Shown: piece after piece, positions 34,467-43,501 of the stretch | Numbering within the stretch: the stretch's first letter is position 1 | Layout: each line of letters opens with the position of its first letter | Assembly (NCBI GenBank): GCA_016714935.1 | Contig: JADKBU010000031.1 | Location: 1 to 64,000, forward strand | Direction of reading: 5' to 3' | Source of the DNA: Candidatus Accumulibacter propinquus | GTDB taxonomy: Bacteria; Pseudomonadota; Gammaproteobacteria; Burkholderiales; Rhodocyclaceae | DNA: 64,000 nt | Made by a program: the position numbers and the translations under genes | The notes under the pieces: model-generated | What the model saw: the letters and a program-made list of their open reading frames with translations, nothing else | What the model was told of the DNA's origin: nothing | Database searches by the model: none

Positions 34467-35672
34467 TCATTCGGCTCGCAGCGCGTCTACAGCGTCCAGT
34501 CGTGCCGCGCGTCGTGCCGGTAGCACCCCGGCCAGCAAGCCAATGCCGACCGCGATGCACTCGGCAAGGACGACGAAACTGAGTGGCGTATGTACCGGCA
34601 GGGCGGGCAGCACCAGGTGGATCAGTTGCGCCAGGCCGATCCCGAGCAGCAGCCCGAGCAGGCCACCGACTGCCGAGAGTGCGATGGCTTCGCCGAGAAA
34701 CAGCCCGAGGATGCTGCGGCGTGGCGCGCCAAGGGCGACCAGCAGACCGATCTCACCGGTACGTTCCGAGACGGCGATGGTCATGATGGTGACAATGCCG
34801 ACACCACCGACGAGCAGTGAAATGCTGCCGAGCGCGCCGACCGCCATGGTCAGCACATCGAGAATGTTCGACAGCGTCCGCAACATGTCTTCCTGTGTGG
34901 TGATGGTGAAATCTTCCCGCCCGTGCCGGGCTTTCAACATTGCCGTGACCAGCGCGCCGACCCTGGCGGCCGGCACGCCTTCCTCATACGAGAGGTCAAT
35001 CTTCATGATCCCGTCGCGATTGTAGAGTTCGAGCGCGCGCGCGGTCGGGATGTAAGCCGCGTCGTCGAGATCGACGCCGAGAAACTGCCCTTTGGCTTCC
35101 AGCACGCCGATGACGCGAAACTGCAGACCGCCGACGCGTATCCGCGCACCCAGCGGATTGCTGGTGCCGAACAGTTCATCCTTGAGTTTCGCGCCGAGGA
35201 CGATGAAGGCGCGCGCACTGTCGGAGTCTTCCTCGGGCAGGAACTGGCCGCTGCGGACCTTGATGCTGAAAACCTTGAGCATCTCGGCGCTGACCCCATT
35301 GACGGTGGTGCGTCGCAGGCGGCCGTTGGCATTGACCTCGGTGTTGCCCCAGACGGTAGCGGTCATGCCGGTGATGTGCGGCAGGTGGGCGAGCGCGCGC
35401 GCGTCATCAAGGGTCAGCGGGCGCACCGAGGTCGGGATGCCGGTGGGCAGGTGCCCGGATGTCCTGGTCTTGCCCGGGGCGATGCTGAGCACGTTGGTGC
35501 CGAACTGGGTGAATTCGGCGAGCACGAAACGGTGGATGCCTTCACCGATCGAGGTCAGCAGGATTACTGCGGCGATGCCGATGGCGATGCCAAGCAGCGT
35601 CAGGAAGCTGCGCAACCGGTGCGCGGTGATCGCACGCAGTGCGAGTTGCAGGGAGTCGGTCGGGCGGATCAT
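34467..35672 (-). CDS. MacB-type ABC transporter permease (second of two)
   Basis: The 401-residue protein has the FtsX/MacB layout: one membrane helix near the N-terminus (AHRLRSFLTLLGIAIGIAAVILLTSIGEG), a large periplasmic domain with APGKTRTSGHLPTG and LGAKLKDELFGTSNPLGARIRVGG, and three helices at the C-terminus beginning VGALGSISLLVGGVGIVTIMTIAVSERTGEIG, ending LPARRAARLDAVDALRAE. It ends the operon of TPR protein, adaptor, ATPase and two permeases. The two permeases share the same ends (ARRAARLD) and are about one third identical by eye. They should form one transporter with the upstream ATPase. Substrate is unknown. Confidence 0.88.
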   Translation of the reverse strand: MIRPTDSLQLALRAITAHRLRSFLTLLGIAIGIAAVILLTSIGEGIHRFVLAEFTQFGTNVLSIAPGKTRTSGHLPTGIPTSVRPLTLDDARALAHLPHITGMTATVWGNTEVNANGRLRRTTVNGVSAEMLKVFSIKVRSGQFLPEEDSDSARAFIVLGAKLKDELFGTSNPLGARIRVGGLQFRVIGVLEAKGQFLGVDLDDAAYIPTARALELYNRDGIMKIDLSYEEGVPAARVGALVTAMLKARHGREDFTITTQEDMLRTLSNILDVLTMAVGALGSISLLVGGVGIVTIMTIAVSERTGEIGLLVALGAPRRSILGLFLGEAIALSAVGGLLGLLLGIGLAQLIHLVLPALPVHTPLSFVVLAECIAVGIGLLAGVLPARRAARLDAVDALRAE

Positions 35673-35687
35673 CGACGGCGTGCCGGC

Positions 35688-36896
35688 TCAGCGCCGGGCC
35701 AGCGCCTGCACCGGGTCGAGCCGTGCTGCCCGGCGTGCCGGCAGCACCCCGAACAGGATGCCGGTGACCAGCGCCGTGCCGAGCCCCGCGAGCACCGCCC
35801 AGTCGGGTGGAAACGCCGGATAGGCGGGGTAGAGTTGCCGGATCAGCGCGGCGCCAGACTGACCGAGCACAAACCCGAGCAGGGCGCCGGCCACGGACAG
35901 CATCGCCGCTTCCGTCAGAAAGGCGTTGCGGATCGTCGCGCCAGTGGCGCCGAGTGCCTTGAGCAGGCCGATTTCGGCGGTCCGCTGGGTCACCGAGACG
36001 AGCATCACGTTCATCACCAGGATGCCGGCGACGGCCAGACTGATCGCTGCGATGCCCGCAACGGCGACGGTCATGGTGCCGAGGAGTCGGTCGAAGGTCG
36101 CGAGGACAGCGTCCTGGGTGATGATCGTCACGTCCTGCTCACCTTCATGACGCAGCTTGATGATCTCGCCGGCCTGGGTCTTGGCCAGCTCGATGGTGTC
36201 GCGGTTCGTGGCCTCGACGAGGATGCGGAACAGCGTGTTGCTGTTGAACATCGCTTGCGCCAGTGCCACCGGCACGATGACCAGTTCGTCGGTGTTCATG
36301 CCCAGGCCCTGGCCGCTCGCTGCGAGGACGCCGACAATCCGGAAGCGTCGGTCACCGATGCGCACCAGTTGCCCCAGCGCTTCCTCGCGACCGAACATTT
36401 CATCGCGTATCCTGGCTCCAATGACCGCTTCGGATGCACCGCGCCGCCAGTCGCCGGGTGGCAGGAAACGCCCTTGCGCCAGGGCCAGGCGGCGCACGTC
36501 GATGAACTCGGCAGTGGTGCCGGCGACCATGACTTCGCGCAGCTTGCCACCGACGCTGATTTCGGAAGTGCCGACGGCCAGCGGTGCGACGCGGTGCACG
36601 GCGCTGGCGCGCAGCAGGGCCTGCGCATCATCGACGGTCAGATCGCGCGGGGTGCTGGTGATGGCGTTGCCGGGGTTGAAGCCACCGGTTTGCGAGCGGC
36701 CTGGCAGGACGATCACCAGGTTGCTGCCGATCGACGAGAACTCCCGGAGCACGTAGCGGCGCGCGCCGTCGCCAAGCGCCGTCAGCACCACCACGGCCGC
36801 CACGCCGATGGCCATCGCCAGTACCAGCAGCACGGTGCGCAAGGGACTGCCGCTGGCCGCATCGCGAGCGAAGCGAATCAGGTCGGAAGTGCGCAC
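35688..36896 (-). CDS. MacB-type ABC transporter permease (first of two)
   Basis: The 402-residue protein has the same four-helix FtsX/MacB arrangement as its neighbour: SPLRTVLLVLAMAIGVAAVVVLTALGDGAR at the N-terminus, a periplasmic domain with NPGNAITSTPRDLTVDDAQALL and RRGASEAVIGARIRDEMFGREEALGQLVRIGD, and the TVAVAGIAAISLAVAGILVMNVMLVSVTQRTAEIGLLKALGATG segment. Its first 19 bases overlap the end of the ATPase gene, showing coupled translation. Having two non-identical permeases instead of one homodimeric MacB suggests a heterodimeric exporter. Confidence 0.88.
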   Translation of the reverse strand: MRTSDLIRFARDAASGSPLRTVLLVLAMAIGVAAVVVLTALGDGARRYVLREFSSIGSNLVIVLPGRSQTGGFNPGNAITSTPRDLTVDDAQALLRASAVHRVAPLAVGTSEISVGGKLREVMVAGTTAEFIDVRRLALAQGRFLPPGDWRRGASEAVIGARIRDEMFGREEALGQLVRIGDRRFRIVGVLAASGQGLGMNTDELVIVPVALAQAMFNSNTLFRILVEATNRDTIELAKTQAGEIIKLRHEGEQDVTIITQDAVLATFDRLLGTMTVAVAGIAAISLAVAGILVMNVMLVSVTQRTAEIGLLKALGATGATIRNAFLTEAAMLSVAGALLGFVLGQSGAALIRQLYPAYPAFPPDWAVLAGLGTALVTGILFGVLPARRAARLDPVQALARR

Positions 36897-37603
36897 GGGT
36901 CTGAAATCGCCTCGCTGCCGCGCCAGCGGTCGCTCTCGAGCGCTCCGTCGGCCATCAGCAACTGGCGGCGGGCGCGGGCGCCAAGGCTGGTGTCGTGGGT
37001 GACGACGATCAAGGTGACCCCGCGCTGGTTGAGTTCTTCGAGCAGACGCATCACCTCTTCGCCGGTGGCGCGATCAAGGTTGCCGGTGGGCTCGTCGGCA
37101 AGGATCAGTGCGGGCTGCATGATCGTCGCGCGGGCGATCGCGACGCGCTGCCGCTGCCCACCGGAGAGTTGGTCCGGGCGATGGTCGGCGCGGTTCTCCA
37201 GTCCATAGTCCCGCAGGGCGCGGGTGACGCGTGCGCTGCGCTGTGCCGGCGCGATACCGGCGAGGATCATTGGCAGGGCAATGTTCTCGGCGGCGGTCAG
37301 GCGCGGCACCAGATGAAAGCTCTGGAAGACGAAGCCGATGCGCTCGCTGCGCACGCTCGCCTGTTCGTCTGCCGACAGGGTGGTGACGTCGCGGCCTGCG
37401 AGACGGTAGATGCCGGCATTGGGGCGGTCGAGCAGGCCGAGCAGGTTGAGCAGCGTGGATTTTCCCGAGCCCGACGGACCCATGACGGCCACGTATTCCC
37501 CGGCGGCGATGCACACGTCCAGGCGGCGCAAGGCGTGCACCTCGCTGTCGCCGAGCTGGAAGATCCGCTCAATACCGGCGAGTTCGATCAGCGCAGCGCC
37601 CAT
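36878..37603 (-). CDS. ABC transporter ATP-binding protein (LolD/MacB ATPase type)
   Basis: The 241-residue ATPase has Walker A GPSGSGKSTLLNLLGLLDRPN, signature LSGGQRQRVAIARA, Walker B LILADEPTGNLD and the H-loop VVTHD, in the spacing of the LolD/MacB family. It directs export, not uptake, judged by the downstream permeases and the periplasmic adaptor upstream. It starts four bases after the adaptor gene ends and overlaps the next permease. Confidence 0.92.
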   Translation of the reverse strand: MGAALIELAGIERIFQLGDSEVHALRRLDVCIAAGEYVAVMGPSGSGKSTLLNLLGLLDRPNAGIYRLAGRDVTTLSADEQASVRSERIGFVFQSFHLVPRLTAAENIALPMILAGIAPAQRSARVTRALRDYGLENRADHRPDQLSGGQRQRVAIARATIMQPALILADEPTGNLDRATGEEVMRLLEELNQRGVTLIVVTHDTSLGARARRQLLMADGALESDRWRGSEAISDPCALPT

Positions 37604-37606
37604 CGA

Positions 37607-38773
37607 CTATCTGCCGCCAGTTGCCGGCTTGCTGTCGATCGAGTAGGCGGCACCGGCCTTGACGCCTGCGCGTTCGAGCGAGGTGACCACCTGTTCGCCG
37701 GTCGACAAGCCTTCGAGCACTTCGGTGAATTCCCAATTGGCCAATCCGGTCTTCACCTGGCGTTCTTCGAGCGTGCCGTCGGAGGCAGCCACCAGTACGC
37801 GTCCGCCTTCGAGCAGCGCCGAGCTGGGAATCCGGATGACTTTCTCGCGGATGTCGAGGAGCACTTCGACATCTGCGCTGTAGCCGACCAGCAGCTTGCC
37901 CGGTGCTGCCGGATCGTCGAAGGCGACCTCGATATCGACGGTGCGGGCCTGCTTTTCGACCGCCGAGACGTACGCTGCCACACGCCTGACCTTGCCGGGG
38001 AAGGACCGTCGCGGCAGCGCGTCGAGGCTGATGCGCACCGCCTGCCCGGCAGCGATCCGGGGCGCATCGACTTCATCCATCGGGGCCTTGACGTAGAGAC
38101 AGGAGTCGTCGATCAGGTCGATCGCCGGCGGCGTCGGTACGCCGGGGGGCGACGGTGTCGAGTACTCGCCAACTTCACCGACGATCTTGGCGATGGTGCC
38201 GGCAAATGGCGCATAGAGCACCGTCCGCCCCTGCTCGACGCGGGTCAGGCTGACTCTCGCTTCGGCTTGTGCGAGGTCGGCCTTGGCGGCGTCGCAACCC
38301 GCTCGCCTGGCCAGCGCATCGCTGCGCGCGCTATCCTCCCTGGCGCCGGAGACAAAACCCTGGACGCGCAGCGCCGATTGGCGATCAGCCTCGCGTTCGG
38401 CATTGGCCGCCACGACACAGGCTTCACTGACGCGCTGGTGAGCCGTGGTCACCTGCGACGCCACCCATGCGGTCTGTGCCTGCTGGTCGTCGTTCCACAG
38501 TTTCATCAGCAATTGGCCCTTGCTGACGCGATCGCCCTCCTTGACCGCCAGCACCTCGATCCGGCCACCACTGATCGTCGATAGTCGGGTGCGCTGACAG
38601 GCCTCCACTGTACCGGCGCGGGTGTTGGCGATGGTGGACTCGACGAGACCGCGTTCGATTTCCTTCAATACGACGGCAACCGGCTTCGGTCGCGTCGCCC
38701 ACCAGGTACCCGCCCCGAACAGCAGCAGGACAAGGAGCGCGAAGAACAGACGGCGGAGCAGGGTTGACGGCAT
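37607..38773 (-). CDS. MacA/HlyD-type periplasmic adaptor
   Basis: The 388-residue protein has an N-terminal membrane anchor (residues 9-27), a barrel-sandwich half-motif GRIEVLAVKEGDRVSKGQLLMKLWN, a long coiled coil (about residues 95-165, rich in Ala, Arg, Glu), the returning half-motif VLYAPFAGTIAKIVGEVGEYSTP, and C-terminal beta-barrel regions ending in GLSTGEQVVTSLERAGVKAG. That is the fold of MacA adaptors which bridge an inner-membrane ABC exporter to an outer-membrane channel. No TolC-like gene lies here; the adjacent barrel-domain TPR protein is not a TolC homologue. The operon starts with the TPR gene 80 bases upstream. Confidence 0.9.
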   Translation of the reverse strand: MPSTLLRRLFFALLVLLLFGAGTWWATRPKPVAVVLKEIERGLVESTIANTRAGTVEACQRTRLSTISGGRIEVLAVKEGDRVSKGQLLMKLWNDDQQAQTAWVASQVTTAHQRVSEACVVAANAEREADRQSALRVQGFVSGAREDSARSDALARRAGCDAAKADLAQAEARVSLTRVEQGRTVLYAPFAGTIAKIVGEVGEYSTPSPPGVPTPPAIDLIDDSCLYVKAPMDEVDAPRIAAGQAVRISLDALPRRSFPGKVRRVAAYVSAVEKQARTVDIEVAFDDPAAPGKLLVGYSADVEVLLDIREKVIRIPSSALLEGGRVLVAASDGTLEERQVKTGLANWEFTEVLEGLSTGEQVVTSLERAGVKAGAAYSIDSKPATGGR

Positions 38774-38853
38774 GGCAGGGCTAGGTGCTGGGGGAGGATG
38801 AGCGGGGCATCAATGACTCTCGTGGGCCGCCCAGACCACCGCACTGGCGGTGC

Positions 38854-40044
38854 TCAGGGCCAGTCCTTCGGCAATGGCGCCACAATGGTGAACATCAGGG
38901 CCGACGTGCCGAGCAGATCGAGCTGGCCATAGATCCGCTTGCTGAAGCGGTAGCCGAGGCTGGGTACGAATCCCGGCGAGAAGCCCTTGTAATTCAGCGG
39001 GACCTTGTCTTCGTATTCCCCGACGTAGCCGTAGAGAAGGCCGGCGGTCCATTGAAGGTACCAGTTTTCGAAGCCAAACGGGTCCAGATAACGCTGGCCA
39101 GCGAAAGCGTAGGCGCTCGGTTGGCCAAACGAGTTCGAGAACACCGCGCCGCCGGCTAGCCATCGCCCTTCGAGTCCTTTCAGGAGCCCGAGCGCGACCA
39201 CTGGCTTGTGGTCCTCGTCGGGATTGAAATGGACCGTGTAGGGGCTGAATATCAGATCCCAGCCCAGAACGGTGGCCTCGTTTGGTGGCGAGGTGGCGAC
39301 CGGACCCTGACTGGTGGTCATGGCAGGGGTGCTCTTGGGCGCATCGTTTCCGGCTGCGGCAGACTGGACTCTCGCCTGTGCGGCAGGCGTAGCCGCAGCC
39401 GATACCTTGTCGACCGGCTTTGCCGCGGCCGCGCCAGCGGGCGTCGCGGCAGTTCCGCGAGCCTGCGCGGCGAAGCCGGTCTTGCCGGTTCCGCTGCTCG
39501 GCCGCGCGGCATCGGCCTGCTTGCCCGGGTTGACAGACACGCTGCTGCCGGGTTCGCGCAGCCTCGACAGTTTGGACTGGGTGACCTTGTTCGAAGGATC
39601 GAGTTGCAGCGCCTGGTCATAAGCCTGACTGGCCAGGCGGGCATAGACGTCCCCGAGATTCTCGCGCGCCAGGGCATAGCCCGGGTCGGTTCTGATGGCC
39701 ATTTCGAGCGCCGTCCGCGCCTTTTCGTACTGTTTTTGCTGGGCGTAAACGACCGCAAGATTGTTGTAGGGCTCGGGCAGTTCGGGATAATCTTCGCTCA
39801 GTGCGCTGAACACCGCCATCGCCTCGGTCGGCTGGCCCATCTCGATCAGGATCAAGCCTTTGAGAAATCGGCCACGGGCTTCTTTCGGCCTGCCGGCAAT
39901 GTAGCTGTCGACTTTTTCAAGTGCCTCCGACGATTGCCCCTGTTTGAGCAAGCGCTCCGCGTCCGAAAACTCGTCTGCCGTGGCAAAAGCGATCATGCCG
40001 TTCAGAGCCAAGCCGACGAGCAAGGCGGTCAAGGGGGTCGGCAA
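38854..40044 (-). CDS. TPR protein fused to a small outer-membrane beta-barrel domain
   Basis: The 396-residue protein has a signal peptide (1-23), a TPR block (25-165) containing SEDYPELPEPYNNLAVVYAQQKQYEKARTALEMAIRTDPGYALA, a low-complexity Ala/Pro/Thr linker (about 170-255) and a C-terminal domain of about 130 residues. The last part has alternating aromatic/hydrophobic strands (GLEGRWLAGGAVFSNSFGQPSAYAFAGQRYLDPFGFENWYLQWTAGLLYGY) and reads PSLGYRFSKRIYGQLDLLGTSALMFTI, resembling short outer-membrane proteins loosely related to PagP. Its TPR part is a near-copy of the one in the protein starting at 53012, although the C-terminal domains are unrelated. It heads the efflux operon, perhaps attaching that machinery to the outer membrane. 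Confidence 0.75.
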   Translation of the reverse strand: MPTPLTALLVGLALNGMIAFATADEFSDAERLLKQGQSSEALEKVDSYIAGRPKEARGRFLKGLILIEMGQPTEAMAVFSALSEDYPELPEPYNNLAVVYAQQKQYEKARTALEMAIRTDPGYALARENLGDVYARLASQAYDQALQLDPSNKVTQSKLSRLREPGSSVSVNPGKQADAARPSSGTGKTGFAAQARGTAATPAGAAAAKPVDKVSAAATPAAQARVQSAAAGNDAPKSTPAMTTSQGPVATSPPNEATVLGWDLIFSPYTVHFNPDEDHKPVVALGLLKGLEGRWLAGGAVFSNSFGQPSAYAFAGQRYLDPFGFENWYLQWTAGLLYGYVGEYEDKVPLNYKGFSPGFVPSLGYRFSKRIYGQLDLLGTSALMFTIVAPLPKDWP

Positions 40045-40241
40045 AGATTTCTGAGGGTTTGGCGCGCATCGTTATCGGGTAGTTGGCCTGGCAGCGGTTG
40101 AGTGTCGCTAAACCGGTCGATTCTAACAAGAAGCGCTCCCAAACCAAAGTATTGACCCTCGGTGAATTGAAATTGCAGTGCACCGGACGATGTGTTACAA
40201 GGTGAGTTTATCGCGAAATCATCCGCTGTCCTGGTTGCCCT

Positions 40242-41486
40242 ATGGTTTTTTCGTTTTTCAAGAAGCCGCCGCCGGAAAAGAAAATGGTGGCTCGCCCAGC
40301 GGCCGTACCTCGCCCAAACGAGGAGCGGGGCGTTTCCCCGGGCGCGCCGCGGGATGACAAGCAGAAGCCATCGAACGCGACACCCGTAGGCCTGGCTCGG
40401 GCGGATATCCCGTTCGCCACGCCGGTTACCGCGACCGATGCGCCGCCACTGGAACTCAGCGAGTTTGTGTTCAGCGAGACGGCAACCAATTTTCAGATCG
40501 AAGCCGAAGTCGACCCGATCGACGCCGAAGCCGAAGAAGCGGCCATGCTGTACGCGAATGGCCAGGATGTCGTGGTTCGGTCGCTGCTGGAGAATGCGAC
40601 CCGCACCTACCGGTCTGGCCCCGGTGAGCGCTTGTGGCTGATGCTTTTCGACCTCTTCCGGCTGACGGGCCAGAAAGCCGCATTTGAATCGCTGGGAATC
40701 GAGTACGCGCAGTGTTTCGAGAAGTCGCCGCCTGGCTGGCGCGGAGATGTCGCCGCTCCACCAGTGCAGGCCAGAGCGATGGGGACCGTGCTGTTCAAGG
40801 GCGAGCTCAGCGGTGACAACGACGCGGGTTTCGAAGCGGTGCGTCAGGCACTCGCGAAGAACGCGTACCTGCGTCTCGACCTGTCCAAGGTGCGCAGGCT
40901 GGATGCCGCCGGTTGCGAGCGACTTATGGAACTGCTCCAGCAAGCGCAGCGAGGCAAGCGCGAAATCGAATTGCAGGGGCGCGATTACATTGCCGCCCTG
41001 CTGGACAGTCGGGTCGTCCCGGGGTGCCCGGAAGACCGACCCTGCTGGCTGTTGAAGCTCGAGTTTTGCCAGTTGCGAGGGCAACTGGAGGCCTTCGAGG
41101 AAGTGGCGATCAACTATGCCGTGACGTTCGAGATTTCGCCACCGTCCTGGGACCCCAAGCGGGTGCAGGTGGCCGAGCCCGCTCCATTGATGCTGGCCAT
41201 CGACGATCAATTGGTGACCGAGGCGTATGTCATCAAAGGCGATGTCAAGGGTTCCCGTTTCGGCGATCTGCTGGCGTACGCTGCGGCCAACGATCCGGTG
41301 CTGATCGACTGCTCGGCTGCGACGCGCATGGACTTCCTCAGCGCCGGTGCCTTGCTCAACGTGTTGACCACGGTCAGGCGAACGGGCCGACAGATCATCT
41401 TTCGCCACCCCAACTACCTGCTTGCCGAGTTGTTCCGCGTTGTCGGGCTGAAAGCCGTCGCCGATGTCGTGCTCGCCAGGAGTTAG
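40242..41486 (+). CDS. STAS-like domain protein upstream of hslVU
   Basis: The 414-residue cytoplasmic protein has a charged, proline-rich N-terminal 70 residues, a middle module with EERLWLMLFDLFRLTGQKAAFESLGIEYAQCFEKSPPGW-like sequence repeated later (FCQLRGQLEAFEEVAINYAVTFEISPPSW), and two STAS-like folds: YLRLDLSKVRRLDAAGCERLMELLQQ and PVLIDCSAATRMDFLSAGALLNVL. The internal duplication (module plus STAS, twice) is clear from the matching pairs. STAS domains bind partners or nucleotides, as in anti-sigma antagonist proteins. In betaproteobacteria a protein of this type commonly precedes hslV, 33 bases upstream here. Function unknown. Confidence 0.75.
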   Translation: MVFSFFKKPPPEKKMVARPAAVPRPNEERGVSPGAPRDDKQKPSNATPVGLARADIPFATPVTATDAPPLELSEFVFSETATNFQIEAEVDPIDAEAEEAAMLYANGQDVVVRSLLENATRTYRSGPGERLWLMLFDLFRLTGQKAAFESLGIEYAQCFEKSPPGWRGDVAAPPVQARAMGTVLFKGELSGDNDAGFEAVRQALAKNAYLRLDLSKVRRLDAAGCERLMELLQQAQRGKREIELQGRDYIAALLDSRVVPGCPEDRPCWLLKLEFCQLRGQLEAFEEVAINYAVTFEISPPSWDPKRVQVAEPAPLMLAIDDQLVTEAYVIKGDVKGSRFGDLLAYAAANDPVLIDCSAATRMDFLSAGALLNVLTTVRRTGRQIIFRHPNYLLAELFRVVGLKAVADVVLARS

Positions 41487-41519
41487 GGACTCCAGACAGG
41501 CACACCAACAGGAGTTCGC

Positions 41520-42056
41520 ATGGATCAGTACCATGGCACGACGATTCTGTCAGTCCGCCGCGGCAAGCGTGTTGCCATGGGCGGCGACGGGCAGGTGACG
41601 CTTGGCAACATCGTGATCAAGGCCAGCGCGCGCAAGGTTCGGCGCATTCATCAGGGGCAGATCCTCGCCGGCTTTGCCGGTGGGACGGCAGACGCGTTTA
41701 CCCTCTTCGAACGCTTCGAGGCGAAGCTCGACAAGCATCAGGGCAATCTGTTGCGCTCGGCGGTGGAACTCGCCAAGGACTGGCGGAGCGACCGCGCCCT
41801 GCGCCGCCTGGATGCCATGCTGTCGGTGGCCGACCGGGAGAATTCGCTGATCATCACCGGCAACGGGGATGTGGTGGAACCGGAGCACGGCATTGTGGCC
41901 ATTGGTTCCGGGGGGGCTTTTGCGCACTCGGCGGCACGTGCTCTGGTCGAGAACAGCGAACTCGATCCTGCCGAGGTAGTGCGCAAGTCCTTGCAGATCG
42001 CCAGCGATCTGTGCATCTATACCAATCAGAACTTCACCATCGAGGTACTGGAATAA
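41520..42056 (+). CDS. hslV: ATP-dependent protease subunit HslV
   Basis: The 178-residue proteasome-like peptidase begins MDQYHGTTILSVRRGKRVAMGGDGQVTLGN. By the family rule the propeptide MDQYHG is removed to expose Thr7, the catalytic nucleophile. KARKVRRIHQGQILAGFAGGTADAFTLFERFEAKL and the final NSELDPAEVVRKSLQIASDLCIYTNQNF match HslV. AGGAG precedes the ATG. It pairs with HslU, whose ATG begins three bases after the stop. Confidence 0.97.
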   Translation: MDQYHGTTILSVRRGKRVAMGGDGQVTLGNIVIKASARKVRRIHQGQILAGFAGGTADAFTLFERFEAKLDKHQGNLLRSAVELAKDWRSDRALRRLDAMLSVADRENSLIITGNGDVVEPEHGIVAIGSGGAFAHSAARALVENSELDPAEVVRKSLQIASDLCIYTNQNFTIEVLE

Positions 42057-42058
42057 TC

Positions 42059-43390
42059 ATGTCGTCGATGACCCCGCAGGAAATCGTTTGCGAACTTGAC
42101 AAACATATCGTCGGTCAGGGCAAGGCCAAGAAGGCCGTGGCCATCGCGCTGCGCAGTCGTTGGCGGCGTGCGCAGGTGGCGGAGCCCTTGCGGCAGGAGA
42201 TTACCCCGAAGAACATCCTGCTGATCGGACCCACCGGTGTGGGCAAGACCGAAATCGCTCGCCGTTTGGCACGTCTGGCCAATGCCCCGTTCATCAAGGT
42301 CGAAGCGACCAAGTTCACCGAGGTCGGATACGTGGGCCGCGATGTCGAGACGATCATCCGTGACCTGGTCGAGATCGCCGTCAAGAGCGGACGTGAACAA
42401 GCCATGCGCGGTGTGCGTGTGCGCGCCGACGACGCTGCCGAAGATCGCATTCTCGACGCGCTGCTGCCGCCGGCGCGCGGCAATTTCTTCAATGACGCAC
42501 AATCGACCGAGGACAACGCCACGCGCCAGAAATTCCGCAAGAAATTGCGCGAAGGCGAACTTGACGACAAGGAAATCGAGGTGGAGGTCGCGGCGCCGTC
42601 GATGCAGGCCGAGATCTTTGCGCCACCCGGAATGGAGGAATTGACCGCGCAGATCCAGGGGATGTTTCAGAACATGGGTGGTGGTCGCAAGAAATCGCGA
42701 AAACTGAAGATCTTCGAGGCGCGCAGGTTGCTGATCGAGGAGGAAGCGGCGAAACTGGTCAATGACGAGGAGGTCAAGCTCGATGCGGTCAGGAATGTCG
42801 AGCAGAACGGCATCGTCTTCCTCGACGAAATCGACAAGATCGCCTCGCGCAGCGACACGCACGGCGTCGATGTCTCGCGGCAGGGCGTGCAGCGCGACCT
42901 GTTGCCGCTCGTTGAAGGCACGACCGTATCAACCAAGTACGGCATGATCCGTACTGATCACATCCTGTTCATCGCCAGCGGCGCTTTCCACCTGGCCAAA
43001 CCTTCGGATCTCATTCCCGAGTTGCAGGGCCGCTTGCCGATCCGAGTCGAACTGGACTCGCTGTCGGTGGCCGACTTCGAATGCATCCTGACCCAGACCG
43101 ACGCCTGCCTGACCAAGCAGTACCAGGCGCTGCTGGCCACCGAAGGCGTAACGCTCGACTTCGCTGCGGATGGCATCAGGCGGCTGGCCGAGATTGCCTG
43201 GTCGGTCAACGAGCGGACCGAAAACATCGGTGCGCGACGCCTGTATACGGTAATGGAGCGGCTGCTTGAGGAGGTGTCGTTCTCGGCCAGCCAGGGAGGC
43301 CTGGCGATGGTTGCCATAGATGCCGGCTATGTGGACAGCCGCCTCGCCGAACTGGCACAGAACGAGGATCTCTCCCGCTACGTTCTGTAG
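42059..43390 (+). CDS. hslU: ATP-dependent protease ATPase subunit HslU
   Basis: The 443-residue AAA+ unfoldase has MTPQEIVCELDKHIVGQGKAKKAVAIALRSRWRR at the N-terminus, Walker A GPTGVGKTEIARRLA, the pore segment KFTEVGYVGRDVETIIRDL, Walker B VFLDEIDKIAS, and the family I-domain between (residues about 110-240). The C-terminal tail ends SRYVL, which docks into HslV pockets. It unfolds damaged proteins and feeds HslV. I placed the start at ATG 42059, which overlaps the hslV stop region; the longer frame upstream is the antisense-like shadow of the STAS gene. Confidence 0.97.
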   Translation: MSSMTPQEIVCELDKHIVGQGKAKKAVAIALRSRWRRAQVAEPLRQEITPKNILLIGPTGVGKTEIARRLARLANAPFIKVEATKFTEVGYVGRDVETIIRDLVEIAVKSGREQAMRGVRVRADDAAEDRILDALLPPARGNFFNDAQSTEDNATRQKFRKKLREGELDDKEIEVEVAAPSMQAEIFAPPGMEELTAQIQGMFQNMGGGRKKSRKLKIFEARRLLIEEEAAKLVNDEEVKLDAVRNVEQNGIVFLDEIDKIASRSDTHGVDVSRQGVQRDLLPLVEGTTVSTKYGMIRTDHILFIASGAFHLAKPSDLIPELQGRLPIRVELDSLSVADFECILTQTDACLTKQYQALLATEGVTLDFAADGIRRLAEIAWSVNERTENIGARRLYTVMERLLEEVSFSASQGGLAMVAIDAGYVDSRLAELAQNEDLSRYVL

Positions 43391-43501
43391 CGCTGCGCGC
43401 TGCCTGCCGTGGCGGCTTCGTTCTGGCGGCCTGCGCCGGTTTCGTGATCCCCTGGACGAGGCGGGCTCGGTGACTTCGCGGGTCCGCGACGTCTTTCCGC
43501 C

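Noticed and set aside
34923..37208. A 761-codon plus-strand frame across the permease genes
   Set aside because: It runs against three clearly conserved ABC genes and has a biased Arg/Gly/Asp composition typical of reverse-strand shadows.
40045..40241. A sigma-32 promoter for the STAS-hslVU genes
   Set aside because: TTGAAA occurs, but no CCCC-type -10 follows at acceptable spacing.
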